From assembly GCF_016464705.1 (NCBI RefSeq), contig NZ_JAEHOB010000007.1:124001-188000 (forward strand): DNA of 64,000 bases, given 5' to 3'. Below, one piece after another: positions 1-7,757 of the stretch (positions are counted from its first letter, which is position 1; the number at the start of each line of letters is the position of its first letter). The notes beneath the pieces were generated by a model that was not told where the DNA came from, made no database searches, and saw only the letters and a program-made list of their open reading frames with translations. The position numbers and the translations under genes are program-made. The DNA comes from Qaidamihabitans albus (lineage in GTDB: Bacteria > Actinomycetota > Actinomycetes > Mycobacteriales > Pseudonocardiaceae).

Positions 1-1609
1 GCGCCGTCGACACCTCGCCGGTGAGCGCCGCCTCGATCCGCGGTTGCAGGCTCTCGTCGCAGAACGCCGCCGGGTTCGCCGGGGTTATCGAGGTCTCTTC
101 CGAGGTCTCGGAGTTGCCCGAGCCTCCCGAGTCCCCGGACGTGTCGTCCCAGCCTGGCCCGCAGCCGAAGCTCGAAGCCAGGTCCGACGCCGGATCACCA
201 CCGGCGGGCTGCGGGACGACCGCGATGTCGACGGCGACCGCTCCGTTCTGCGGGCTCGCCTGACCGTCGTCTCCCTCGGCACCGTCCGTGCTCACCGGCA
301 TCGCGAGCAGTTCGGAGAACAGCTCGCGCGGGGGCGGGTTGACGATGGTGACGTCCACACCGGCGGCCATCAGCTGCCTGCCGAGGGCCTTCGCGATACC
401 GGCGTAGGGCTCCCGCTGGCCGGGAGAGGCGATCACCAGGGACAGCGGCTCGCCGTCACGGCGCCAGGTGCCCGCCTCCTTGATGTACCCGGCCGCGGAG
501 AGCAGCTCGTCGGCCCGGCGCGGGCCGGGCGCGGCGGGCCGGGTGGGCGCGTAGTCACTCGCGGAGGGCGGCAGCACGTGCGCGTCGGCGGGCAGCCGTG
601 CCGAAGGGCCGCCGCCGGTTCCCTCCTCGATCAGTCCGGCACGGTCGATGAGCGCGGCGACGCCGGCCCGTACCTGATCGTCGGCCAGCACCGAACCCGC
701 CGGGCGCAACAGCACCTCGACGGTCCGCGGCCGGGCGAGGGTGTGCAGCTGGATGTCGTCGCCGAGCCCCTCGAACAGCTTCCGGCCCGCGGCGTCGGTG
801 CTGGCGAGCGCGAACTGGTCGTGGCCGCTGCGCAGGGCGGCCGCCATACCCTGCTGGTCCGACCGGCGCAGCACGATGCGGTCGACGGCGGCCGGTTTCT
901 CCCAGTACCGCTCGTTGCGTTCGAGCACGATCTCGCCGCGCGCGTTGTCCAGCGTCTTGATCGAGAACGGGCCGCCGTAGGCGGGGAAGCTGTCCGCCAG
1001 CGCGCCCTGCCAGCCGCCCGGGGCGTCCTTGAGCAGGTGTGCGGGGAGGAGGTTGTCGAAGAGTGTCTTCCAGCCGGGGTACGGGTCGGTGAACGTGACC
1101 TCGACCCGCTTGCCCCCCTCGCCCGGCTGGATGCCCGAGATCAACCGGTACCCGGCGGGATCGACGACGCCTGGCTGGTTCTTCATCGCGTCGGCGAGGT
1201 AGGCGAAGTCCTCGACGGCGATCGGGGCGCCGTCCGACCAGGAGGCATCGGGCCGGATCTGGTACACGACCGTGAACGGCTCCTGCGAGGTCACCTTCGC
1301 GGAGGTCATCAGGCTCTCGTCGAGCGTCGGCACGCCCTCCTCGTCCGGCCGGAACACCGACGGCAGCAGCATCTGCGAGAGCGCCGAGGTGATGGTGGAC
1401 GAGTCGGCCAGGTTGTGCGGGTTGTACCCGCCGACGATGGCGTCGAGGCTGACGACGATCTGCGAGGCGGTGTCCTCGGGCGGCGGTTCGCTCTGCGCGG
1501 CGGGCGAGGACACCACCGGCGGAGGTGGCGTGTTGGTGCACCCGCTCGCCCCCAGTGCGAATGCGAGCGCCAGTGCCGCGGCTGCCTTTCCCTTGCCAGT
1601 CGCCCGCAC
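1..1609 (-). CDS. lpqW: LpqW-type lipoprotein, family 5 solute-binding fold (3' end outside window)
   Basis: The protein reads in from the left edge and lacks its C-terminus. It starts at GTG 1609, chosen because an AGGAGGGG ribosome site lies just upstream. The N-terminus (VRATGKGKAAAALALAFALG) is a lipoprotein signal ending in an ASGC lipobox, followed by a Pro-rich linker. The body has the order of family 5 substrate-binding proteins (peptide/nickel type), with the PGVVDPAGY and YPGWKTLF stretches I associate with mycobacterial LpqW. There LpqW influences lipoarabinomannan and PIM synthesis and is not part of an importer. No permease genes are adjacent, and typA lies directly upstream as in M. 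tuberculosis (Rv1165-Rv1166). Function in lipoglycan assembly is inferred from that synteny. Confidence 0.85.
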   Translation of the reverse strand, partial: MRATGKGKAAAALALAFALGASGCTNTPPPPVVSSPAAQSEPPPEDTASQIVVSLDAIVGGYNPHNLADSSTITSALSQMLLPSVFRPDEEGVPTLDESLMTSAKVTSQEPFTVVYQIRPDASWSDGAPIAVEDFAYLADAMKNQPGVVDPAGYRLISGIQPGEGGKRVEVTFTDPYPGWKTLFDNLLPAHLLKDAPGGWQGALADSFPAYGGPFSIKTLDNARGEIVLERNERYWEKPAAVDRIVLRRSDQQGMAAALRSGHDQFALASTDAAGRKLFEGLGDDIQLHTLARPRTVEVLLRPAGSVLADDQVRAGVAALIDRAGLIEEGTGGGPSARLPADAHVLPPSASDYAPTRPAAPGPRRADELLSAAGYIKEAGTWRRDGEPLSLVIASPGQREPYAGIAKALGRQLMAAGVDVTIVNPPPRELFSELLAMPVSTDGAEGDDGQASPQNGAVAVDIAVVPQPAGGDPASDLASSFGCGPGWDDTSGDSGGSGNSETSEETSITPANPAAFCDESLQPRIEAALTGEVSTA

Positions 1610-1703
1610 GCCGCAGCCCCTCCTGCTCGCCTGAACCGTCGTCGTGACACGTTCTCCGCGGCCACGAGACTGCCAGACCGCAAGTAAAAGACGGCTACCG
1701 GAT

Positions 1704-1719
1704 CAGGTACCGCTACCTG
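1704..1719. other. Inverted repeat between typA and lpqW
   Basis: CAGGTA-CCGC-TACCTG has perfect 6-bp arms around 4 nt and lies in the 146-bp gap between the typA stop and the lpqW start. It could be a weak terminator for typA or an operator for lpqW; nothing in the sequence decides between them. Confidence 0.35.
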
Positions 1720-1755
1720 GGTGACGCACGGCGGCCGGCATCGGTTCCCGGAAGC

Positions 1756-3669
1756 TCAGGCGTCCCGGTCCCTGCTCTTCGCCCGCGAGCGCTCCTTGGC
1801 ACGCTGGTTGACGTCCAGGGTGAGCTTGCGCACGCGCACGACGTCCGGACCGACCTCGACACACTCGTCGGAGCCGAGGAACTCCAGCGCCTCCTCCAGC
1901 CCGAGCTTGCGCGGCCGCGCAAGCCGCTCCAGCTCGTCCCCGGTGGAGGAACGGATGTTGGTGAGCTTCTTCTCCTTGGTGATGTTGATGTCGAGGTCCT
2001 CGGCCCGGGGGTTCTCCCCGACGACCATGCCCTCGTACACCTCCGCACCGGGCTCGACGAAGAACGTGCCCCGGTCGGCGAGCTGGAGCATCGCGTAGCC
2101 GGTGACCGGTCCGGAGCGGTCGGCGACCAGCGAACCGCTGTGCCGGCTGCGGATCTCGCCCGCCCAGGGGAAGTATCCCTCGAAGACGTGGTTGGCGATA
2201 CCGGTGCCGCGCGTCTCGGTGAGGAAATCCGTCCGGAAGCCGATCAGGCCCCTGGCCGGCAGCACGTACTCGATCTTGATCCGGCCGGTGCCGTGCCCGG
2301 CCATGTGCTCCATCCGGCCCTTGCGGGACGCGACGAGCTGCGTGATGGCGCCGAGGTACTCCTCGGGCGCGTCCAGGTACAGCCGCTCGAAGGGCTCGTG
2401 CAGCTTGCCGTCGATGGTGCGGGTGACCACCTGCGGCTTGCCGACGGTCAGCTCGAAGCCCTCGCGGCGCATCTGCTCGACCAGGATCGCCAGTGCGAGC
2501 TCGCCGCGACCCTGCACCTCCCAGGTGTCCGGCCGCTCGGTGGGCAGCACGCGGACGCTGACGTTACCGATCAGCTCCGCGTCGAGGCGCGACTTGACCA
2601 GCCGTGCGGTGAGCTTGTCGCCACCGTTGCGGCCGGCCAGCGGCGAGGTGTTCACGCCGAAGGTCATCGAGATCGCCGGCTCGTCCACGGTGATCCGCGG
2701 CAGCGGGTCGGGGTGCTCGGGGTGGGCCAGCGTGTCACCGATGGTGATGTCCGGGATGCCCGCGATGGCCACCAGGTCGCCCGCGCTGGCCTCCTGGGCG
2801 GGCACCCGGGTCAGCGCCTGGGTGACCAGCAGTTCGGAGATGCGCACCTGCTGGACCGAGCCGTCCTCGCGCAGCCACGCGACCGTCTGCCCCTTCCGCA
2901 GGGTGCCGGCGTGGATGCGGACCAGCGCGATCCGGCCGAGGAAGCTGGAGGCGTCGAGGTTCGTGACCAGCGCGCGCAGCGGCGCGTCCGGGTCGGCCGT
3001 GGGCGGTGGAACGTGCCGCATCAGCACCTCGAACAGCGGGTCCAGGTTCTCGCTCTCCGGCAGCGCGCCGTCCGCGGGCTGCTCCAGACCGGCGCGGCCG
3101 TCCCGCGCGGCCGCGTAGACCACCGGCATGGACAACACGGAATCGAGAGCGGCGTCGTTCATGTCCTCGACGTCACCGGCCAGGTCGAGCAGCAGGTCGT
3201 GCGTCTCGTCCACCACCTCGGCGATCCGGGCGTCCGGGCGGTCGACCTTGTTCACCACGAGCACCACCGGCAGCTTCGCCTCGAGCGTCTTGCGCAGCAC
3301 GAAGCGCGTCTGCGGCAGCGGTCCCTCGCTGGCGTCGACGAGCAGCACGACGCCGTCGACCATCGCCAGGCCGCGCTCGACCTCCCCGCCGAAGTCGGCG
3401 TGCCCTGGCGTGTCGATCACGTTGATCGTCACCGGGCCGCTGGGCGTCTGCCTGCGGATCGCCGTGTTCTTGGCGAGGATCGTGATGCCCTTCTCCCGCT
3501 CCAGCTCGCCGGAGTCCATCACCCGGTCGACCAGCTCGGCCCGCTCGGCGAAGGCGCCGGACTGCCGGAGCATCGCGTCGACCAGGGTGGTCTTGCCGTG
3601 GTCGACGTGTGCCACGATGGCGATGTTTCGGAGATCCGTGCGGACCTTCTCGGCAGTGGCTGTGGGCAC
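1756..3669 (-). CDS. typA: Ribosome-associated translational GTPase TypA/BipA
   Basis: This 637-aa protein has the full length expected for TypA/BipA. The G1 loop AHVDHGKTT is at about residues 20-28, followed by the DTPGHADFGGEVER G3 region and NKVDRPDAR (G4). Domains II, III, V and the TypA-specific C-terminal domain follow. TypA binds the ribosome in the EF-G site and helps growth and ribosome assembly under stress and cold. The start is GTG 3669 with AGGAG 7 nt upstream; the in-frame extension further upstream runs through a tandem repeat and is unlikely to be translated. The gene lies upstream of lpqW in the same direction. Its promoter region carries the 61-bp duplication described separately. 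Confidence 0.96.
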   Translation of the reverse strand: MPTATAEKVRTDLRNIAIVAHVDHGKTTLVDAMLRQSGAFAERAELVDRVMDSGELEREKGITILAKNTAIRRQTPSGPVTINVIDTPGHADFGGEVERGLAMVDGVVLLVDASEGPLPQTRFVLRKTLEAKLPVVLVVNKVDRPDARIAEVVDETHDLLLDLAGDVEDMNDAALDSVLSMPVVYAAARDGRAGLEQPADGALPESENLDPLFEVLMRHVPPPTADPDAPLRALVTNLDASSFLGRIALVRIHAGTLRKGQTVAWLREDGSVQQVRISELLVTQALTRVPAQEASAGDLVAIAGIPDITIGDTLAHPEHPDPLPRITVDEPAISMTFGVNTSPLAGRNGGDKLTARLVKSRLDAELIGNVSVRVLPTERPDTWEVQGRGELALAILVEQMRREGFELTVGKPQVVTRTIDGKLHEPFERLYLDAPEEYLGAITQLVASRKGRMEHMAGHGTGRIKIEYVLPARGLIGFRTDFLTETRGTGIANHVFEGYFPWAGEIRSRHSGSLVADRSGPVTGYAMLQLADRGTFFVEPGAEVYEGMVVGENPRAEDLDINITKEKKLTNIRSSTGDELERLARPRKLGLEEALEFLGSDECVEVGPDVVRVRKLTLDVNQRAKERSRAKSRDRDA

Positions 3670-3727
3670 GCGTCGGCTCCTGTGCGAAAGAGGTATTGGG
3701 GCGACCAGTGGGTACGGCGACGGCAGT

Positions 3728-3849
3728 GCCGCCGGACGTGGTCCCCTCCAGCATAGCCGCGGCGTCACTGTGCCCAGTGCCACACCTCGCCGCCGGACGT
3801 GGTCCCCTCCAGCATAGCCGCGGCGTCACTGTGCCCAGTGCCACACCTC
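3728..3849. repeat. Perfect 61-bp tandem duplication in the typA promoter region
   Basis: Positions 3728-3788 and 3789-3849 are identical over 61 bp. Read toward typA, each unit holds an inverted repeat CACTG-GGCA-CAGTG, and 10 nt further on a TATGCT box (minus strand, 3750-3755 and 3811-3816) that fits an actinobacterial -10 element. The inner copy would give a 5' leader of roughly 75 nt for typA. Perfect identity suggests a recent event or an assembly artefact. Confidence 0.9.
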
Positions 3850-3852
3850 GAT

Positions 3853-3871
3853 CAAGGGTAGGCTCACCTAA
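3853..3871. promoter_or_regulatory. IdeR/DtxR-like iron box
   Basis: By eye this 19-mer matches 15 of 19 positions of the IdeR/DtxR consensus (two half-sites, TTAGGTTAG and CTAACCTAA, around a central G). The right half, GGCTCACCTAA, is nearly complete. It lies 36 bp upstream of the start of the small cysteine-rich gene at 3907 and beside the duplicated typA promoter, so iron-dependent control of either gene is possible. This is a motif match only. Confidence 0.45.
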
Positions 3872-3906
3872 TGTGAAGCTCGCACCCAATCGGCGTGGAG
3901 CGTGAG

Positions 3907-4059
3907 GTGGGCAAGAAACACGGCGGCGACCCTCAGGCGGTCGTCCGCAAGCTGGTCAAATCCGGCAAGGTCAAGAAGAAGTGCTGCAAGTCCAAGCCGC
4001 GCTGCAAGAAGTGCCCCGTGCTCGCGCTCAAGAAGGCCAAGGCCAAGGCCGCCGCGTAA
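3907..4059 (+). CDS. Small basic cysteine-rich protein, 50 aa
   Basis: The protein begins VGKKHGGDPQAVV and is dominated by lysine. Four cysteines at residues 26, 27, 33 and 36 form a CC-x5-C-x2-C cluster (KCCKSKPRCKKCP) and could bind zinc or an Fe-S centre. The start chosen is GTG 3907 with GGAG six nt upstream; GTG 3895 is an in-frame alternative. Very similar short proteins occur in many actinobacteria as far as I recall, but I know of no function. The gene is divergent from typA, convergent with mutT, and preceded by an IdeR-like box. The strong basic charge suggests RNA or DNA contact; this is inference. Confidence 0.75.
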   Translation: MGKKHGGDPQAVVRKLVKSGKVKKKCCKSKPRCKKCPVLALKKAKAKAAA

Positions 4060-4060
4060 C

Positions 4061-4110
4061 CCCTCGTGAGTGCCTACCCGAGTTAGAACTCGTGTGCGCA
4101 CTCACGAGGG
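4061..4110. repeat. Convergent-junction palindrome, copy A
   Basis: This 50-bp imperfect palindrome has outer arms CCCTCGTGAGTGC / GCGCACTCACGAGGG and an inner hairpin CGAGTT-AG-AACTCG. It sits between the 50-aa gene (+) and mutT (-). The mutT stop codon (4083-4085) and its last residues (CAHEF) are encoded by the element. It probably acts as a two-way terminator. Six more copies follow in the window. Confidence 0.9.
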
Positions 4111-4499
4111 CGCAGCAGGGCCTGCAGTGCGGGCACGAGCACCCGGTCCGCGGGCAGCCAGTCCACCTCCGCCAGGTCCGCGGCGGCGAGCCAGCGCAGC
4201 GCCCGGTGCTCGACCGCACGCGGCTCGGCAGGCCCGCAGGCCAGCGACGCGCCGAAGACGCGCAGCACCTTGCCGCCCGGCAACCGCACGTCGCCTCCCA
4301 CCCGGTCACCGACCACGACCTCGACGCCGAGCTCCTCGGCGCACTCGCGGCGCAGCGCGGCCGCCTCGGACTCGCCGGGCTCGACCCGGCCACCCGGCAG
4401 CTCCCACAGACCCGCGGCGTCGGCCGGGTAAGCCCGCTGCTGGGCGAGCAGGTGGCCTGCGCGCACGATCGCGGCGCCGACGATGACGGCAGGGCTCAC
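4083..4499 (-). CDS. mutT: Nudix hydrolase, MutT-type (d)NTP pyrophosphohydrolase
   Basis: The 138-aa protein is a single Nudix domain. The Nudix box GGRVEPGESEAAALRRECAEEL fits Gx5Ex7REUxEExGU and is followed by GVEVVVGDRVGG, as in CTP/8-oxo-dGTP pyrophosphohydrolases of the MutT2 group. It should hydrolyse oxidised or non-canonical (d)NTPs and so limit mutation. The start is GTG 4499, 12 nt after the stop of the histidine kinase gene upstream, so the two may be co-transcribed. Proximity to typA and phhB mirrors M. tuberculosis mutT2 (Rv1160). The C-terminal five residues come from the convergent-junction palindrome, which suggests that insertion of the element reshaped the 3' end. Confidence 0.88.
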   Translation of the reverse strand: MSPAVIVGAAIVRAGHLLAQQRAYPADAAGLWELPGGRVEPGESEAAALRRECAEELGVEVVVGDRVGGDVRLPGGKVLRVFGASLACGPAEPRAVEHRALRWLAAADLAEVDWLPADRVLVPALQALLRPRECAHEF

Positions 4500-4511
4500 G
4501 GGACGGCCACC

Positions 4512-5843
4512 CTACCCGTCGTGCCTGCGCCAGATCACCTGGAAGCGCGCCCCGCCCTCCGGTGACTCCCCCACCGTCACCCGGCCTCCGCGCCTGCGCA
4601 CGGCCTCGGCCACCATCGCCAGCCCGAGCCCGGTGCCCCCGGACGTGCGGGCACGGTCGTCGGCGACCCGGTAGAAGCGGTCGAACACGTGCCCGCGGTG
4701 CTCGCGCGCGACACCCGGCCCGTCGTCGTCGACCACGACCCGCACCCGGGACCGCGAAGCGAGCAGGGAGACCACGATCTGCGTCTCGGCGTAGCGGCAC
4801 GCGTTGCGCAGCAGGTTGTCCAGGACGAGCTCGACCTCGGCTGGCGTGGCGAGCGCCCAGGCCTGCGGCACGACGGCGCTCACCCGCACCGGCGGCGAGC
4901 CGTCGGGCAGCCGCCCTGCCGCGCCGCGCGCCTCGGTGACCAGCTCGACAGGCTCGGCGGCAGGCAGCTCGCCCGCGTCCGACCTCGCCAGCGTCAGCAG
5001 GCCGTCCAGCAGCGCGGACAGCCGCTCGGACTCGTCGAGAATGTCGGTGAGCGTCTCCTGCGCGAGTTCGGGATCCGGATTGGTCACCGCCACCTCGGCC
5101 TGCACCCGGATCGACGCGACCGGCGAGCGGAGCTCGTGCGCGGCGTCCCCGGTGAACCGCCGCAGCCGTTCGCTGACCTCCTCCTGTCTCGTCAGCAGCG
5201 CGTTGAAGTCCGAGGCCAGCGCCCGCAGTTCGTCGTCGGCCTCGGGCATGGGCAGCCGCCGCCCCGGAGGCAGCTCGCGCACCGAGCGGCGCATCCGGCC
5301 GACCGGGCGGAGCGCGGCGCGGACGCCGAGCCAGGTGGCGATCATCGCGACGAGCCCGCCCACCACCGCGACCAGCAGCAACCAGCGGGAGCCGTCGGCG
5401 ACCGCGGCGCCGAAACCGACCATGGGCGCCCCGACCGCGACCAGCCGCTGCGAGCCGTCCGGCGCGGTGACCACGGAGCCGAGCCAGCGCCAGGTCGGCG
5501 CGTCTCCCACGCGCACCGGCAGCCCGGCCTTGAGGTCCCGGATGTCCTCGGCCCCGAGGCGGGCCGGCGGGTCACCGTCGACGGGTCCGCCCGCCGTGTC
5601 GAGCACCCGCACCTCGGTACCGCTCGGCCGGGCCGGTTGGTCGCCCGCCGCCACCTGCGCCGTCGCGGGCGCGAGCACGGCGGTGAGCTCATCGTCCACC
5701 GACTGGATCAGCAGCGGGCCGAGTGCCCGGCCCGCGAGCACCGCGAGCCCGAAGAGCAGAGCGAGCGTGATCGTGGTGGCGATCAGCGTGATCCGGAACC
5801 ACAGGCTCCGCCGCAGCCACCAGCGGCGCGGTGTCCGGATCAC
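4512..5843 (-). CDS. Two-component sensor histidine kinase
   Basis: The 443-aa kinase has TM helices at about 17-40 and 153-173 enclosing a roughly 110-aa extracytoplasmic sensor domain. A HAMP region (about 173-225) and a HisKA domain with the phospho-acceptor His236 ([10 protein letters not shown]) follow. The HATPase region has the N box ([12 protein letters not shown]), DDDGPGV and [10 protein letters not shown] motifs. It overlaps the response regulator gene by 4 nt (5840-5843), so the pair is translationally coupled. The signal is unknown. The divergent LolA-like/ABC operon is its likely target, given the direct repeats between them. I cannot assign it to a named mycobacterial system. 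Confidence 0.93.
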   Translation of the reverse strand: MIRTPRRWWLRRSLWFRITLIATTITLALLFGLAVLAGRALGPLLIQSVDDELTAVLAPATAQVAAGDQPARPSGTEVRVLDTAGGPVDGDPPARLGAEDIRDLKAGLPVRVGDAPTWRWLGSVVTAPDGSQRLVAVGAPMVGFGAAVADGSRWLLLVAVVGGLVAMIATWLGVRAALRPVGRMRRSVRELPPGRRLPMPEADDELRALASDFNALLTRQEEVSERLRRFTGDAAHELRSPVASIRVQAEVAVTNPDPELAQETLTDILDESERLSALLDGLLTLARSDAGELPAAEPVELVTEARGAAGRLPDGSPPVRVSAVVPQAWALATPAEVELVLDNLLRNACRYAETQIVVSLLASRSRVRVVVDDDGPGVAREHRGHVFDRFYRVADDRARTSGGTGLGLAMVAEAVRRRGGRVTVGESPEGGARFQVIWRRHDG

Positions 5844-6544
5844 CCGGTGATCGCCTGGTCGAGCTCGGGATCGGAAGCGAGGTAACCGTGCCCGCGCACC
5901 GTTCGCACGAAGGCACCCGCGCCGACGGCGTCCAGCTTGCGCCGGACGTAGCCGACGTAGACCTCCACCACGTTGCGCGTCGCCGCCTGCTCGTCGCCCC
6001 AGACGGCCCGCAACAGCTCGTCCTTCGTGACGACCGTGCCCGCGCGGCCGACGAGCACCTCGAGCAGCGCGAACTCACGCGGGCTCAGCGCCACCGGGTC
6101 CTCGCGCCAGCGCACCTCGCGGACGGCCCGGTCCACGACGAGCCCGCCGATCCGCAGGGTGCCGCGCGGATGCTCGGCCGCCGAGCGCCGCAGCACCGCC
6201 CGCACCTGCGCGACGAGCACCACGAACGAGAACGGCTTCACCAGGTACCCGTCCGCCCCGAGATCCAGCCCGTCCGCCTGGTCGACCTCGCCGTCCTTCG
6301 CCGAGACGAGCAGCACCGGCGTGTGCACGCCCTCCGCGCGCAGGTGCTGCAGAACGCGGTAGCCGGAGAGACCGGGCAACATGATGTCGAGCAGCAGCAC
6401 GTCGAAGGCGCCCGTCTGCGCCAGGCGCAGCGCGCTCGGCCCGTCGGCGGCGGTCACCACGTCCATGCCCTCAGCACGCAGCCCGCGCTGCAGGGCCTTG
6501 CGCACACCGGGCTCGTCGTCGACGACCAGAACTCGCGGATTCAC
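5840..6544 (-). CDS. OmpR/PhoB-family response regulator
   Basis: The 234-aa protein has a receiver domain with Asp53 as phosphorylation site (LLLDIMLPG), acidic pocket DDEP at 9-12, and the conserved Lys in YLVKPF. A C-terminal winged-helix trans_reg_C domain ends in [12 protein letters not shown]. It begins at GTG 6544, which lies 7 nt behind CATCCT, a plausible -10 box, so the mRNA may be leaderless. It is transcribed with the downstream kinase and faces the LolA-like operon across a 148-bp region with four CTCTCAG-type repeats, the probable binding sites. Confidence 0.94.
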   Translation of the reverse strand: MNPRVLVVDDEPGVRKALQRGLRAEGMDVVTAADGPSALRLAQTGAFDVLLLDIMLPGLSGYRVLQHLRAEGVHTPVLLVSAKDGEVDQADGLDLGADGYLVKPFSFVVLVAQVRAVLRRSAAEHPRGTLRIGGLVVDRAVREVRWREDPVALSPREFALLEVLVGRAGTVVTKDELLRAVWGDEQAATRNVVEVYVGYVRRKLDAVGAGAFVRTVRGHGYLASDPELDQAITG

Positions 6545-6583
6545 GGTTACCAGGATGCCGCTTCGACGCCCGTCGCGCGCGGA

Positions 6584-6629
6584 CTCTCAGCGCACTCTCA
6601 GCCCGCGGCAGCTCTCAGGCCAGTCTCAG
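6584..6629. promoter_or_regulatory. Paired direct repeats, predicted response-regulator operator
   Basis: CTCTCAG occurs at 6584-6590, 6595-6601 and 6612-6618, with GTCTCAG at 6623-6629. The first two and last two are each exactly 11 bp apart, one helical turn. This is the geometry used by OmpR/PhoB dimers on tandem half-sites. The array lies between the divergent response regulator and the LolA-like operon and could serve both promoters. Confidence 0.65.
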
Positions 6630-6692
6630 CACCGGTGGCGCACGCTCGGAGGTGGTTGAAGGGGCACACTGGGATCGAACAGGGAGTGAGCA

Positions 6693-7757
6693 GTGAATCC
6701 GAAACGGAAAGCAGTAGCCGTCGCGGCGGCCGGCACCGCGCTGGGGGTCGCGGGCCTCGGCGTCATCGCGATGCCGGCGGGCGCGGATGCGGCACCGGAG
6801 CTGCCGCCGGTCAGCGCGGAGGCGCTGGTCGAGTCGGTGTTCAGCGCCGAGTCACCCGCGCTGTCCGGAACGATCGAGCTGGACAACGGCCTCGGCCTGC
6901 CGGCCATCCCGGGCGCACCGGCGCTCGACATGGACTCGGCCAGGGTGCACAACGACGGCGAGGGACGCAGCAGGCTCGCGATGCAGGACGGTGGCACGGA
7001 GCGCACGATCGTGCACGACGGCGCGACCGTGTGGAATTACGACTCCGCGAGCAACACCGCCACGAAGACCACGCTGCCGGCGGAGGCGGCGACCGGCCAC
7101 GGCATGACCGGGGACGGGCAGGTGACCGACCCCACCTCGGCCGCCAAGGACGTGCTGCAGGCGGTCCGGCAGAGCAGCACAGTCACCGTCGACGGCACCG
7201 CCAGGGTCGCCGACCGCGCCGCCTACGAGCTGGTGCTCACGCCGAAGCCGACCGAGCGGACGCTGCTGCGTGAGGTTCGGGTGGCGGTCGACTCGGAGAC
7301 CAGGCTGCCGCTGCGGCTGGCCGTGCTGACCCACGGCACGACGGAGCCCGCGCTGCAGGTCGGGTTCAGCGACGTGGAGTTCGGCCCGCAGCCCGCCGGG
7401 CTGTTCCGGTTCACGCCGCCGCCGGGCGCCACGGTCGAGGAGCGGCAGGCGGACCAGGGGCGCGAGCACGCGCCGAAGACCGAGGCCGAGCCGCAGTTCG
7501 ACGCCGTCGGCGAGGGCTGGGACACCGTGCTCGTCGGCGAGGTTCCGGCCGAGCTGCTCACGCAGCAGGCGCCCGGGAGCGACGACGTGAACGTGCGGGG
7601 TCTGCTCGGCCAGATCGGGAAGCCGGTGACCGGGTCGTTCGGTTCCGGACACGTGATCAGCACCAACGTGGGCAACGCCCTCGTCACCGACGACGGCCGC
7701 GTGGCCTTCGGGGCGGTGCCGGAGCAGGTTCTGATCCAGACGCTGGGAGACCGGTGA
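6693..7757 (+). CDS. Secreted LolA/RseB-like protein
   Basis: The 354-aa protein begins at GTG 6693 with AGGGAG 6 nt before it. It has a Sec signal peptide (about residues 1-33, MNPKRKAVAVAAAGTALG then a PAGADA cleavage region). The mature part resembles the LolA/LppX/RseB half-barrel: a lipoprotein-sorting-like beta region about 45-250 (TVWNYDSASNTATKTTLP, YELVLTPK), then a C-terminal extension about 265-354. Actinobacteria often pair such proteins with an ABC transporter as here; its stop overlaps the ATPase start. It may carry or sense a lipid in the cell envelope. Substrate unknown. Confidence 0.82.
   Translation: MNPKRKAVAVAAAGTALGVAGLGVIAMPAGADAAPELPPVSAEALVESVFSAESPALSGTIELDNGLGLPAIPGAPALDMDSARVHNDGEGRSRLAMQDGGTERTIVHDGATVWNYDSASNTATKTTLPAEAATGHGMTGDGQVTDPTSAAKDVLQAVRQSSTVTVDGTARVADRAAYELVLTPKPTERTLLREVRVAVDSETRLPLRLAVLTHGTTEPALQVGFSDVEFGPQPAGLFRFTPPPGATVEERQADQGREHAPKTEAEPQFDAVGEGWDTVLVGEVPAELLTQQAPGSDDVNVRGLLGQIGKPVTGSFGSGHVISTNVGNALVTDDGRVAFGAVPEQVLIQTLGDR

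Noticed and set aside
44-1687. Long plus-strand ORF of 547 codons over the lpqW region
   Set aside because: It has an Arg/Gly/Val-rich composition typical of an antisense shadow in G+C-rich DNA, while the minus strand gives a lipoprotein with family motifs and a ribosome site. Similar long ORFs opposite typA, sbcC, ligB, acyl-CoA oxidase and the DUF255 gene were rejected for the same reason.
3670-3783. N-terminal extension of TypA to position 3783
   Set aside because: The extension runs through the duplicated promoter unit and lacks family similarity; GTG 3669 has a good ribosome site and the normal TypA start.
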